Part shown: one piece after another, positions 11,761-22,576 of the stretch
How the letters are laid out: each line of letters starts with the position of its first letter
Position numbering within the stretch: the stretch's first letter is position 1
Assembly: GCA_949825065.1 (NCBI GenBank)
Contig: OX463844.1
Coordinates: forward strand, 23,965,763-24,029,762
Source of the DNA: Odontocerum albicorne
Taxonomy: Eukaryota; Arthropoda; Insecta; Trichoptera; Odontoceridae
DNA length: 64,000 nt
Direction of reading: 5' to 3'
The notes under the pieces: model-generated
The model's database searches: none
Told to the model about the DNA's origin: nothing
Seen by the model: only the letters and a program-made list of their open reading frames with translations
Program-made: the position numbers and the translations under genes

Positions 11761-13349
11761 CACAATATTTAAAATCTTTGTCGACGTATAAAATATTAAA
11801 AAATACCGTAATAACATTTTTAATACAAAATAACAGGGCTGCCGCCTCACTAAACAAAATATACAACCAAAAGAGAATTACAAAATAGAGAAACGTTACT
11901 GTTTACATTAAACATATAATTTAGAAAAGAAAGAACATTGAATATTATATTTAACATAAATGGAACATTCTACAAGATTTGACTCGACAGGGGTGTGTTA
12001 AAAACGTGGTTGAATTGAAATACTACTATATATACAAATTAAATAAACAGTTTATTTTGACGAATTTTGGCATATATTATACATACAGAACAATCATAAA
12101 ACTTTAGTTTATCAATTTAGACTCATATGCAAAATATTTTATTTCATAATGAAGTGATTACAAAAAATATTTGTAGAACTCCCGCATAACAATATTACGC
12201 TTATTGGGCAATCAGTATGGGTATTGTATGGACTTTCATACGACCATGAACTTACAAGAGTGAAGGGAAGAATTTGTTAATGCCAGAATGAATTGAGTAT
12301 GCTACGACTATGGGTTTGCTTTGTTATTGTATTGGATTCATCTTATACTCATGTTAAACGTCGCTCACTTGTTATTGTAAAACATAATTGATCACTATTA
12401 AGCGCCATTATCCATAAAAATATTGTAATGCATTGAAATATTTAATTTATATATTGTATAATAATAATCCAGTTCAGTCTAAAGAGACTCATATTTCCAA
12501 ATTCCAACTTTAAAATATTGTATAATATATTATATCTTGTTCCATTTATAATTTATTGTATTTTGATAAATGTTATTTTAAAAAGATATAATTGGATTTG
12601 ACAGAGATGATTGATATAGCGTGAAGTTTGTCTGATTCGAGTATCAAGTCGTATTATTAACAAGTATCCTGTTCGTTCTTCTCGAAGAAATCTTACTGAA
12701 AGTTTGAATAATTGCATCGTCAGCAGCTGAGCTTGTTATCCTGCAGGCTTAATGGGCCAGAAGGAGTATCCGATGAAGCAGAAACCTTATTCTTTTAGAC
12801 GTCTTTATGAATCCATTCCACTAGCTCGTAGACTGTTTCAAGACTTTCCATCAAATTAAGAAATGCAATATAATTTTAGTCGGAAGAAAAACTATTACTT
12901 TATGGACTGCGGAAGACGTGATTTGAATTTTACACTCGTTTTAACATACATTAAGTTTTAGGACATTTTCTGTTAAATGGAGGGAATCTTGGTTTATGTT
13001 TCTTCCATATTACCATCATGTTTTTTGATATCATAGAATTGTATAATTTTCTTTCTGCTTCTTATTTACATATATAGTGCTACTGGATATTTCCTTTCTT
13101 TCATAAGTAGAATGTTTGGGTGTGACCAGAATTATAAGGTATAAGAGAAAATTAAAATCACAGAATAAATATGCTATATAGAAACCCCTTATGCGTCTTA
13201 AAATTTTAGTTTTTTATTTAAGACTTTAATGTAAATATGTGATTATGTCGAAACGGTGAAAAATAGCACTGACGGTTTTTTTCTTAGGATGCAAAGATAG
13301 AAAAAAGTATTGTGTTTATTTAAATAAAATATTGAGATAATTAGAATAA
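11761..13349. other. No feature seen
   Basis: About 1.6 kb of AT-rich DNA. I found no frame, tandem repeat or terminal inverted repeat to report. Confidence 0.5.
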
Positions 13350-13495
13350 AATTTCAGGAGTAAGAGAAACAGGAGGAGAATATGTACGGATGTGGAGAAG
13401 ACAATGGAGGTATTTCATGATAGGAAAGTTTGGCGATTTGTCTTCTCTGTCTACTCCAATAGGGGAATGGTGTGTTGGTATATAGTATATGTATG
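13350..13495 (+). mobile_element. LINE-T 3' fragment
   Basis: The plus strand reads NRRRICTDVEKTMEVFHDRK and then an aromatic-rich block, corresponding to the C-terminal NRRxCMxVEEAxEVCxDR pattern of the other LINE-T relics here. The DNA ends GAATGGTGTGTTGGTATATA, matching their 3' termini. Confidence 0.65.
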
Positions 13496-13584
13496 TAAAA
13501 AACATATAAAATTATTGAATTTATCTGAATGAATTTACCATTTCTGAAACATTATTTGATGTTATGCAATATTTTGTTAATCAA

Positions 13585-13665
13585 TACTTGGTTCGAAACC
13601 GGAGCTAGAGCGTTCTTGAGGAGAGTTTGCTCTCGAAAACGGCAGTATATACATTTTCCTTTTAG
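13585..13665 (-). mobile_element. SINE-B head fragment
   Basis: On the minus strand, CTCTAGCTCCGGTTTCGAAC and the preceding GAGAGCAAACTCTCCTCAAG match the head of SINE-B at 37540 and 55640. This copy gives the uninterrupted form of the site that carries TACGAGTA in the 4655 copy. Confidence 0.65.
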
Positions 13666-14507
13666 TATTGTTGTTAATTTGTAAAATACAAAATATATTG
13701 GGTGATGATTTTTTAGTTTTTTTTATTTTTCATACGCAAATTATTGTCAATATTAATCATTATTTGAAATACAGAGTCAGATGAAGTTTTTTGAGTTTAT
13801 TATTTTTTTTTAAATTTCATGCAAAAAAACAACAGTATCTAAGTCAACCACGTGTCACCGTTATTTCTCAAATTTGTTGATGTTTATAATTTTTCAATAA
13901 ACAAATTTGGTAAAAAAATAGTGATTGGACTTCAGCTTTAGAAATCATTTTACAAAATATTTAGTTATTGAAATCTGAAGATAATGTAAACAAGTGGTAC
14001 GAAAAGTTTTTAAAGTACAAAATAATGTTTAATAATGTCTGCTTGGATTGAAAAAATAAACAAACCTGCAAAAAATTGAGGTGAGAATGGCTATTGATTA
14101 ATTCTTCATGATAATGTATTTCTATATTTTTCTGACAATGTCATATGTCTCGACCTAACTCGATCCAAACTGATATAATCGATATGATAGGCTACTCCTC
14201 GAGATCATGTATGATGTGATGTAACATAAGTCATCTTCTGGATGGAAGATATGTGCGTGCATTGGTTTACAATAGTGTACTTCAGCAAATATACAGTTTT
14301 TTAAAAAATAAACTCAAAGTTCCGAAGGCAAGAATACCTAAAGCGATCGGCAGGTTTAATCTGCTACGGCTTTTCGTCAAACAGGGTTTTATATAGCGTT
14401 ATTTTGTGCTATTTAAAAGCGCTATAAAAATTCAATATAAGTTGTATATAAGTAACAGAAAACCATAAAATCAGATTCCAAACGGTCTAAGCGTAAAACC
14501 TCCCGGA
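13666..14507. other. No feature seen
   Basis: AT-rich DNA with T and A runs and no supported feature. Confidence 0.5.
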
Positions 14508-14585
14508 AATGATTTCACTAGGATTTGAACCTGGGGCACCCGCTTGCTTATCGTCAAGCTTAACTGTTAGACCACGGCCGCTGTC
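14508..14585 (-). mobile_element. tRNA-like relic (second tRNA type)
   Basis: The minus strand shows GGCCGTGGTCTAACAGTTAA (A-box region) and CCAGGTTCAAATCCTAG (B-box/T-arm). The anticodon arm is not convincing and no 3' trailer is seen, so I call it a tRNA-derived SINE head rather than a tRNA gene. A similar head lies at 57640-57720. Confidence 0.5.
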
Positions 14586-15279
14586 AAAACTGATATTAGA
14601 AGAAAAATAAAACAATTATTATCATTGAGTTAAAAAAAGGGATCAAAGCTTTTCGTTAAATCAGAATGGACACCGGCTAAGGCAAGTGCAAGTTTGATTG
14701 TCAACAATTAACCAGTGTCAACAAACGAATATAAAAAAAACAGGCTTTTTAGTGCTGATTATTCTTTATTTTATTTTCACAATACCATTATAACTTTCTG
14801 TAGATATCAACTTTTCAAAACTGTTTGAACAGTCTTTTGCAATTGTAAGGTTCGTCGCTTGATTTAATATTAATTTTATGTATTTGTTGAAACAATGCAT
14901 CGTTATTTCTTTAACACTTATCAGTTTTTCGTTATGGCAAAGATGTGTAGGTAAAGAAAGTCCAGACATGAACAGTTAACTCAGAAAAAAAAACATAATA
15001 AAGCAGGTGATAACATGTTTATTGTATTGTATTACAGTTTAATTTTTTATGTCACAATGGACGCGGATTTTACATGATTGTAAACTTTAACTATTGTAGT
15101 TAATGCATACTTTCATTACTTAGTGAATATGGAAGAAATTGTTCGTTTGAAAATAATAAATCTATATTCACTTGTACATCCTCTCTAGTGTTTGATTGCC
15201 TTCCCTAACTAGGGTTGGGGAAAGATAATTAAGATTTTTTTAAATTGAATTTAATGACAGTGTGTGGACAGATACTACG
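14586..15279. other. No feature seen
   Basis: AT-rich. A minus frame at 14766-14969 is unremarkable. Confidence 0.45.
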
Positions 15280-15530
15280 TCGGTCACGTTCAACACACAG
15301 TAATCGATGTTACAGTTAAAATTTGATACCTCGTCCCTCAGTAGTATGTTAACTGGAATAAAAAAATGTATTTTTATCAAGTTACTTTCAAAAGAAGAGA
15401 AAAGACCGAGATAAATTAAACGAAGTTTATATGCTATGTACGGAGTAGATGACTTAGTGAGATAAATAAAATTATAGAAGATGATCTTCTTCAAGGCAGA
15501 CAAGCAGGAGGACTTTCTCCAGATACTTAA
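15280..15530. repeat. Dispersed repeat F, copy 1
   Basis: Shares several blocks in order with 47220-47480: CGATGTTACAGTTA, CCTCAGTA, a TATCAAGT block and a final AGATGATCTTCTTCAAGGCA. The copies are diverged and gapped. The family is not identified, and a minus frame of 87 codons across it has no known motif. Confidence 0.55.
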
Positions 15531-15599
15531 GAATATTTATTTTCAGTAGTATTGAAAAATACATGTTTTTATTTATTTAAACTTTTATTGCAAATGCAA

Positions 15600-15660
15600 T
15601 CTTGTAAGTTTATTTCCAGGCGGCAATCTCTTCGAACCAACCAGACAAAAGTAAATGAAG
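15600..15660 (-). mobile_element. SINE-A tail fragment
   Basis: GGCGGCAATCTCTTCGAACC and ACCAGAC match the tail region of minus-oriented SINE-A copies (compare the ACAATCTCTTCCACCCAACT string near 59010). The head is missing. Confidence 0.5.
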
Positions 15661-15868
15661 CAAGTTACATGGTCGCAAAAAAACATTCAAATGACCATTC
15701 ACCCCCACGAAATCCATGAACACATACGTGAGCATATGCCCACAAAGACGGACAATCATGAACATTCCTTTTCATATAAAGTGAGTTATCATCAATAAAA
15801 GTAAAAGGAAGGAATGTTGGAGAGGGAAGTAAAAGAAAAAAAAATCTGTAATGAAAAACGTTATATTT

Positions 15869-15913
15869 CTGACTAGAAATTAAGAGTTATTTCAGTCGCT
15901 TCTTAAAGCATGC
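15869..15913. repeat. Dispersed repeat G, copy 2 (45 bp)
   Basis: Nearly identical to 889-933, differing mainly at one T/A position in the middle. It sits just upstream of a GC-richer segment. Confidence 0.7.
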
Positions 15914-16614
15914 CAGGGCATCAATTCAAAGTTCTATAAAAACATATAAGTGTCTAACCACAGCAACGGCTGTCAGTCGAGGCAGGTTCGAATGAAAACA
16001 ATGAGCTCGCAGCATAGTGGCGACACAACGCGGCGCGGTGAAGTGGCGAGCAGGTGACGTGTGGCAGGTACGAGTACGAATGAGCATAACAAGAGCTGGT
16101 GTAGTAATAATACGAATATGATATTATTGTCCACTTGTCGGAACCGTTTACACGTTATGTAATACTGTTTCGGGTGGCGACTACTTTTGGGAACCAGATG
16201 ATCCAGTACCGGTCGATAACTTAGCGCCAATAACAGGTTCCGACCAAACCGCATTTTTCACGATATAAAGACCTTTGGTGTTTTGACGCATCTCCCGTAA
16301 ACAGTGCGATGTGTCGAGACTTAGCGCCGACATATCATATTCTAATGTGTTTGATTCATTTTACTTGGACGTCATATTTGGACTGTGTAATCGTAGTTTG
16401 AGTGGGTTCATTTCGATACACAATGAAATTATATTATATAAGAACTATTTTGTTTTCATTTTTAAAATACGACATTTATGTGTATATATATAGTCATATA
16501 TTGTGAACAACAATATGTTGCTTTATTATAAAAAATCCGGTAATCAGCAATTGCGGTTTTGTTTTTAATTTTCCTCCGAATCTACAAAGTAAAGAAAAAA
16601 TACAATAACATATA
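15914..16614. other. GC-richer segment at 15970-16330, unassigned
   Basis: Contains CpG-rich strings such as GACACAACGCGGCGCGGTG and minus-strand open frames at 15973-16254. No protein family is recognised. It could be a transposon piece or an old promoter-like island. The octamer TACGAGTA lies at 16069-16076. Confidence 0.35.
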
Positions 16615-16860
16615 CCTACCATTATATCATTTCACTGTTGGGGTAGGTAAAATGACATAGCGCCAAACGACACACTTCTTTCGTCTTCTTCGCGTCTGTA
16701 CGTGTTCTTATATTCCTTCTATTTTTCTTACTACTTTCATTTCCTTCTTTCAAAATTTCATTGACTTGGTCCACTCATACTTTTCTCAGCCACTTTCTAC
16801 CATGATTCCCACTTATTGTTGTGTTTAAAACTTTTTTACTCAATATTTTGATACTCATCC
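16615..16860 (-). mobile_element. LINE-T 3' fragment
   Basis: The DNA aligns with the other minus LINE-T tails: the CACTGTTGGGGTAGGTAAAA start, GACATAGCGCC, then TTTCTTCTTTCAAAATTTCA-like and CATTGACTTGGTCCACTCAT strings. Coding is destroyed by stops. Confidence 0.7.
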
Positions 16861-17058
16861 GTTCATCTATAATATAGCATTAAAATGTATAAAGTCAAAA
16901 TATTTTACTTATTTATGTAATATGTTATTATACTTCATTTAACCTCTTTTTTATTCATTCCGGCATGTACATTTTATAAGAATGATGTTAATACTATAGA
17001 TAAGGACAAATATAGTTGAAATAATGGAATAAGAAATCGGTTTAAGGAAAAAATATAT

Positions 17059-17841
17059 TTTTTATATGAGTATATTTACGCTGAGCACTCCAGGGGATAA
17101 CTTGTCTGGCGCTGTTTTTATATGAGTATATTTACGCTGAGCACTCCAGGGGATAACTTGTCTGGCGCTGTTTTTATATGAGTATATTTACGCTGAGCAC
17201 TCCAGGGGATAACTTGTCTGGCGCTGATTTTATATGAGTATATTTACGCTGAGCACTCCAGGGGATAACTTGTCTGGCGCTGTTTTTATATGAGTATATT
17301 TACGCTGAGCACTCCAGGGGATAACTTGTCTGGCGCTGTTTTTATATGAGTATATTTACGCTGAGCACTCCAGGGGATAACTTGTCTGGCGCTGTTTTTA
17401 TATGAGTATATTTACGCTGAGCACTCCAGGGGATAACTTGTCTGGCGCTGTTTTTATATGAGTATATTTACGCTGAGCACTCCAGGGGATAACTTGTCTG
17501 GCGCTGTTTTTATATGAGTATATTTACGCTGAGCACTCCAGGGGATAACTTGTCTGGCGCTGTTTTTATATGAGTATATTTACGCTGAGCACTCCAGGGG
17601 ATAATTGTCTGGCGCTGATTTTATATGAGTATATTTACGCTGAGCACTCCAGGGGATAACTTGTCTGGCGCTGTTTTTATATGAGTATATTAACGCTGAG
17701 CACTCCAGGGGATAACTTGTCTGGCGCTGTTTTTATATGAGTATATTTGCGCTGAGCACTCCAGGGGATAACTTGTCTGGCGCTGTTTTTATATGAGTAT
17801 ATTTACGCTGAGCACTCCAGGGGATAACTTGTCTGGCGCTG
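17059..17841. repeat. Satellite array, 56 bp x 14
   Basis: Fourteen head-to-tail units of about 56 bp with core ACGCTGAGCACTCCAGGGGA and TAACTTGTCTGGCGCTG. Identity is very high. Variants are few: a one-base deletion in the unit near 17601, a GATTTT variant at 17226 and 17617, TTAACG near 17691 and TTTGCG near 17747. I see no coding frame, and both edges are abrupt. Confidence 0.98.
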
Positions 17842-18124
17842 TTTTTTTCGATTTTTCTCTGAAAAAGTTCAGTATTTTCTTAACATAAGCTGATCTTTAT
17901 GTTTAAAGAAAGGTAAAAAATAAAATCGTTTGTATTATCTTGTTCTCGTTTTTTCAAACTACTCGATAACTACAAAACTAGAGCAACCTTAAAGTTTTAA
18001 TCTCATCCTTATTGTAATAAGAGAATATAGAAATGTTTTTTTTTATTACTAACAGTCACCATAAGGTACATCATTAAAAAGAAATTTAGAAATCAAGTTT
18101 CCTAGTATTTCCAGTCAAAAGATT
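17842..18124. other. No feature seen
   Basis: AT-rich spacer between the 56-bp array and the next open frame. Confidence 0.5.
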
Positions 18125-18505
18125 GTGATTAAAGGTCTTCATCAGTTAACACAGTCGTTTAAGCTCCAAGTCAGCCTCTGTCAGCTCTCCCCGGGGATGC
18201 TCGCTTTGCTTGAGGAATACTCAAAGCGGCCGGGAGGAGATTCGTTCTGGACATTACTCCCGACCCCGGTCCTCGTTGATAATCGATTTCACGATAATTC
18301 ACCTTTCCTCATTATCATTAACCTTTTCCTTTCAAACTCCTCGGGCGAGGAATGCGTCTTAACTAAAAGCGCTATGTTCTACGACGTGGGTGAGAAACCT
18401 TTTCATATTAAAGGACATCTAATTTATTATTCGTGTTTAACATTAAAACACATATTTTTTACGACTTTAGTTAAACATTATATACATTATCGTAATTTGA
18501 AATAA
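18125..18505 (+). other. Open frame of 126 codons over a GC-richer patch, unrecognised
   Basis: The frame has no ATG at its start as drawn (it opens on ATT). The 18160-18290 part is unusually GC-rich for the window and encodes a Leu/Pro-rich stretch; the rest is hydrophobic and A/T-driven. I recognise no family. It may be a fragment of an old element. Confidence 0.15.
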
Positions 18506-18962
18506 GGTAACAGTGTATACGGGAATATCCTCAATGAAATGCATAAGATAAATTAAAGTTATTACAAATTCACGGTTATAGTTTTGAATTACCGGTCCTC
18601 AAAATCTGGTAAATAGTTTACTTGTATTTCATTATTGACATTCTATTTTAAATATTTATTCCAGACATCGTTTCGCCTGAATTTATTTAGTGACGCTTAC
18701 GAGTTGCACTTTATAAATTCAAAAACCACTATTGTATAGCAAATTAGCACTATACAAGTCATCTCCTTATAATTCTCATTTTACTGAGTGATGTGAACGA
18801 TATCAACAGAACAAAACTAAATTTATTTAATATACGAGTACATGGTTATTATAAATAAGAATTGTACTTGATACAAATAAAGTACAATAGATTAGGCATT
18901 TTCTGAAATTTCCTGGTATAATTGTATTTTCTTAACTTGGTCAGGTATTTAATATTTTTAAT

Positions 18963-19861
18963 CTTCTTCTTCTCAGTGTCATGTCAGGTGCCCCCAACGT
19001 AGAATATCACCTGAGAGTAGGTATCTTTGTCCCCGGCAGCACGAAAAAGATCCCCAACGCTCCTCATACCAGTCCAATCACGTATATTGCGGAGCCAGGA
19101 TATTTGCCTCCTGTCAACACCTCTTCGACCCTCTATTTTGCCTTTGATGATCAGGTGCAGTAATTTGTACTTTGCTCTTCTAAGTACATGACCCAAATAG
19201 GACATCTTTCGGATTTTAATATTAGTCAGCAACTCTCGATCAACCTTGGCTCTTTGAAGAGCCCTTGTGTTGCTGGCCATATCCGTCCAGGGTATCCGTA
19301 GCATTATCCGGTGCATCCACATTTCGAATGCTTCCAGTCTGTTCATACTACCAACTTCGAGGGTCCATGATTCCACTCCATGCAATCACACTGACCAAAC
19401 GTAGCATTTGACTAACCGTTGTCAAAGTTTCAAGTTTAGATTATCATCGCAGAATACGCTTCTCATTTTATTAAAAGCCGCACGAGATGATTCAATTCTG
19501 CACTTGACTTCGGTTTCTGGGTCGAGGTCTTCTACTAGGATACTTCCTAGGTATTTAAATTTTTTTACTCTCTCTATATCAGCACCGTTCAATGTAAGAC
19601 GTGCTCCTGTGTGATCCTGCCGGCCAAACACCATGAACTTAGTTTTACTCACGTTCATGTTCAGCCCCAGCCTCACACCGGCTTCATTAATTTTATCTCT
19701 AAGCGTTTGAAGGTCGTCAATACTGTCTGCCAGAACAACCGTATCATCTGCGTACCTGATGTTATTGACGCATACACCATTCACTTTGATCCCCAGTTTA
19801 TGCGACCATTCAAACTGATTATTAATATTTTTAATAATCAGTTTGAATGGTCGCATAAACT
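18963..19861 (-). mobile_element. LINE relic with RT palm and C-terminal domain
   Basis: Read on the minus strand this is the 3' part of a non-LTR retrotransposon. It begins abruptly at about 19850, enters the RT palm with the catalytic YADD box (IRYADDTVVLA) and continues through the KTKFMVFGR and KYLGS motifs to a C-terminal region (ESWTL, GHVLRRAKYKLLHLIIKGK). It stops near 18984, and a GAAGAAGAAGA simple tail follows on minus. Two in-frame TGA codons (about 19422-19424 and 19386-19388) break the frame. The lineage is probably RTE-like. The upstream RT, endonuclease and 5' UTR are missing. Confidence 0.85.
19795..19861. repeat. Perfect 31-bp inverted repeat with 5-nt loop
   Basis: The arms 19795-19825 and 19831-19861 are exact complements (AGTTTATGCGACCATTCAAA at the outer left end). 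The left arm is LINE coding sequence (FEWSHKL on minus) and the right arm is its inverted copy. The palindrome sits exactly at the 5' break of the LINE relic. Confidence 0.97.
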
Positions 19862-21017
19862 TGCAGTTCTAGTCTTTGATGAATCTTGACCTAACGGTTG
19901 TCGACTCCCGTCTGGGAATGAAATGTTTTGAGGCAATAAAAATAATCATAATGCGATAACTTTTATAGCGTCGTTTCATGATTAAATCACCCCAAGGGTG
20001 CGGTGAAAATTAAGGAAATTAGTTCTTTAATGGCCTTAGCTCTTTGAATTTTTGTGAACTCGCGACTGCATTAGTAACTTTTAAACTGGAAAATACCACC
20101 GAAATTGTAGCTTTTATATTTTCGGATTTTAAAATTATAATATTTTTTAAAATCCTTGAAAGTTGTTATCTTCGATTATAACAAAATGTTGGCTTCAGAT
20201 AAAAAAAAACTTTGATATTAATGTTTGGTACAAATTCTGTGATCTCCTGTCTTCTCGACTGTAACGAATTAATCACGTCAGTATTTTTTGGTAAGAAAGT
20301 GAATACCTCGTATATAAAAAAGGCAAATATTTCCATACACAATGTACTTTTACTATTGCAGAATGCAGGCAGGCTTCCTCGCGGCGCGGCGTCTCGGTGT
20401 TCCCTGTCCTCTATCGGATAGTTTTATATTTTCTTTTAAATTCTCACATCAGATTACGTTGTTTCACCTTATTGCCACATAATGAATTCCAGATGTAACT
20501 ATATTTATGACATAACATATGTTTACAGCAAGATCTTCAATATGAGGATATGCGGGTATGTTGAGGAATATCATACAAATGAATGAATGAATTGTTGTGA
20601 ACAAGCGAACTCAGTTTCACTTTCTCGTTGTGTTACACGGTTGGAAGTGACTCCTACCTATTATGATCATGCTTGACCTCAATTTTCCTTTCTATTCATG
20701 TGACTTATATGGGAACTTTGTTTATAAAAACTGCTTAATTATTCATGAAGATTACAAACAGTGTAAAATCTGTAAACGAACAGTTAACACTACGAGTATT
20801 ACCAATAAAAAATACTTTATTTTAGCGCCTTGCTTATCGTATGTGTAAAAGGCAGCTTATGAGCTAAAAAATTAAGTAATTAAAAAAAACAGTATTGTTG
20901 ATGAATAGATAGTAAATTGACTTTCCATTAGACCGTAAGACCCTGCAATACCACCTGAGATATTTGATCACATATACAAAGAACTTATCTCTGGTTACGA
21001 GACTTCAAACTTTTTGT
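19862..21017. other. No clear feature
   Basis: Mostly AT-rich. A small GC-rich patch at 20360-20420 (CTCGCGGCGCGGCGTCTCGG) and an open frame at 20663-20848 carry no recognisable motif. The octamer TACGAGTA lies at 20791-20798. Confidence 0.45.
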
Positions 21018-21062
21018 GCCCTTTAGTAGACTTTGCTCTCTAAACGGCGCCAAAGAAATTGT
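21018..21062 (-). mobile_element. SINE-B head fragment
   Basis: The minus strand has GGCGCCGTTTAGAGAGCAAA and GTCTACTAAAGGGCAC, matching the SINE-B head at 55640-55690. No B box or body follows. Confidence 0.55.
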
Positions 21063-21369
21063 CATTTTATTAATATTATTATTATAATGCCATTTTTGTT
21101 TTTTTATTAAGTAAGGGCAAATATATTTGGTTTGATATATACATAAACTCTTTCGTAATCGTTACGGTTTAAATTTAAAAAAAATGATCAAACAAGAAGT
21201 TTGACATGATCCATGGCATCGGTTCGATTATTTCTTAAATAAAAATAGTAAATCCGCTGAAATTGTGTGCCTTGCGCAGAATATCTGGTATTATAATGTT
21301 TGTGATGGTTTGGCACATTGAGAGAATGAGCAATGAATGACAAATTAAATAAATATATGTCTCTGAAAT

Positions 21370-21560
21370 TAATGGAGAGTGAGAAAGAGATAAACTGAGA
21401 AAAAAACGGAAAAAGATGGATAAATTTAAATAATTGTAAGAAAAAGGAGAGCATATACAACGAGATGTATGTATGTGAACGATAGCTATGTGCATGCGTA
21501 GAAAAGCGTGAAAATATGTGCTCTCTGCATACTCCAAAAGGGGCATAGTGTGATGGTATT
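21370..21560 (+). mobile_element. LINE-T 3' terminal fragment
   Basis: GTGCTCTCTGCATACTCC followed by AAAAGGGGCATAGTGTGATG matches the LINE-T 3' end (SAY-P-x-G-K coding end plus the GTGTGATGGTAT terminus). The upstream part is too decayed to translate. Confidence 0.6.
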
Positions 21561-21839
21561 TATGTATGCATAAATATTAATTTAATAAACAAACACCTAA
21601 ATAACAATTTTCATAGGAAGCAATAAATTTATAACTTTCGTGTCCCCTAATTGGGGTCACAAACCTAAATTAATCTTCAGATATGAGTAGTCGAGTTGTC
21701 GAGCACACATGTGTGTTAATGATTGATGAAAAATTATCTTGTGTTGCCAATTTTACAAGAGTAGAATGATTGTTTAAGGAAGAACTATTTTTAATATACT
21801 TCTTTGGTGTTACCCGTATATGACTAAAAACTGATGAAA

Positions 21840-22165
21840 GTAAGATAATGCAGTCGAAATAAGAGCGTTGCGTAGAATGTGTAAAACACAATGTAGTCGT
21901 ATGAGAGAATAAGGAATGAGAATAGTAGGAAATAATTATTATGAAGAAGATACGTAAGAAAGAAACAGTTTCGGTTACATAGAAATGATAAATTATGGAA
22001 GATTTACAAAAATAATCTACAGGTAGTATAGAAAGTACGAGAAGTTTAGGAACACCTAAAATTACGTGACACGATCAAATTAACCGAATTGTAAAAGAGG
22101 AAAGAGTGAAAAGTCTTAATATGAGAGTATGCCTCTATTGGGATAGGCAAATTATGATAAATAAG
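21840..22165 (+). mobile_element. LINE C-terminal relic
   Basis: Short frames fit the C-terminal region of an RTE-like or LINE-T element: LGTPKIT, HDQINRIVKEERVKSLNM and CLYWDR in order, separated by stops. No RT core is present. Confidence 0.45.
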
Positions 22166-22184
22166 CGCTTATAAGTGTTGCAAG

Positions 22185-22390
22185 AACATAACATATGTGA
22201 TGTTATATTGAATTTGTTTAGAAAGGGAACATAACATATGTGATGTTATATTGAATTTGTTTAGAAAGGGAACATAACATATGTGATGTTATATTGAATT
22301 TGTTTAGAAAGGGAACATAACATATGTGATGTTATATTGAATTTGTTTAGAAAGGGAACATAATATATGTGATGTTATATTGAATTTGCA
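22185..22390. repeat. Minisatellite, 43 bp x 4.8
   Basis: Units start at 22185, 22228, 22271, 22314 and 22357. The unit is AACATAACATATGTGATGTT followed by ATATTGAATTTGTTTAGAAA and GGG. It contains the palindrome ACATATGT. The last unit has one substitution and is truncated. Confidence 0.97.
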
Positions 22391-22488
22391 TAATTCGAGT
22401 GGGATTCTCCAGCAAAAATAACTTTTGTTTATTTGGGATTTTGTTGACGAACGCAGTTTATTTGGGGTTTGTGAAATAACACGCCATT

Positions 22489-22576
22489 AATATTTTCTAG
22501 GATGCTTCTCCCAGTTTTACCCAGTTAACTAAATATTTTCTAGGATGCTTCTTCCAATTTAACCCAGTTAACTAAA
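22489..22576. repeat. 43-bp duplication
   Basis: AATATTTTCTAGGATGCTTC and the following CCCAGTTAACT block occur twice, 43 bp apart, with a few differences. The sequence is unrelated to the neighbouring 43-bp array. Confidence 0.9.

Noticed and set aside
14508..14585. Possible functional tRNA gene on the minus strand
   Set aside because: A- and B-box-like strings exist, but the anticodon arm and acceptor stem do not pair convincingly, and a similar sequence recurs at 57640. A SINE head is more likely.
15973..16254. 93-codon minus frame in GC-richer DNA as a gene
   Set aside because: No ATG context, motif or conservation is visible; low stop density follows from base composition.
22185..22390. 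CRISPR-like array at the 43-bp minisatellite, and likewise the 56-bp array
   Set aside because: The units are contiguous with no unique spacers, and the organism is a eukaryote.
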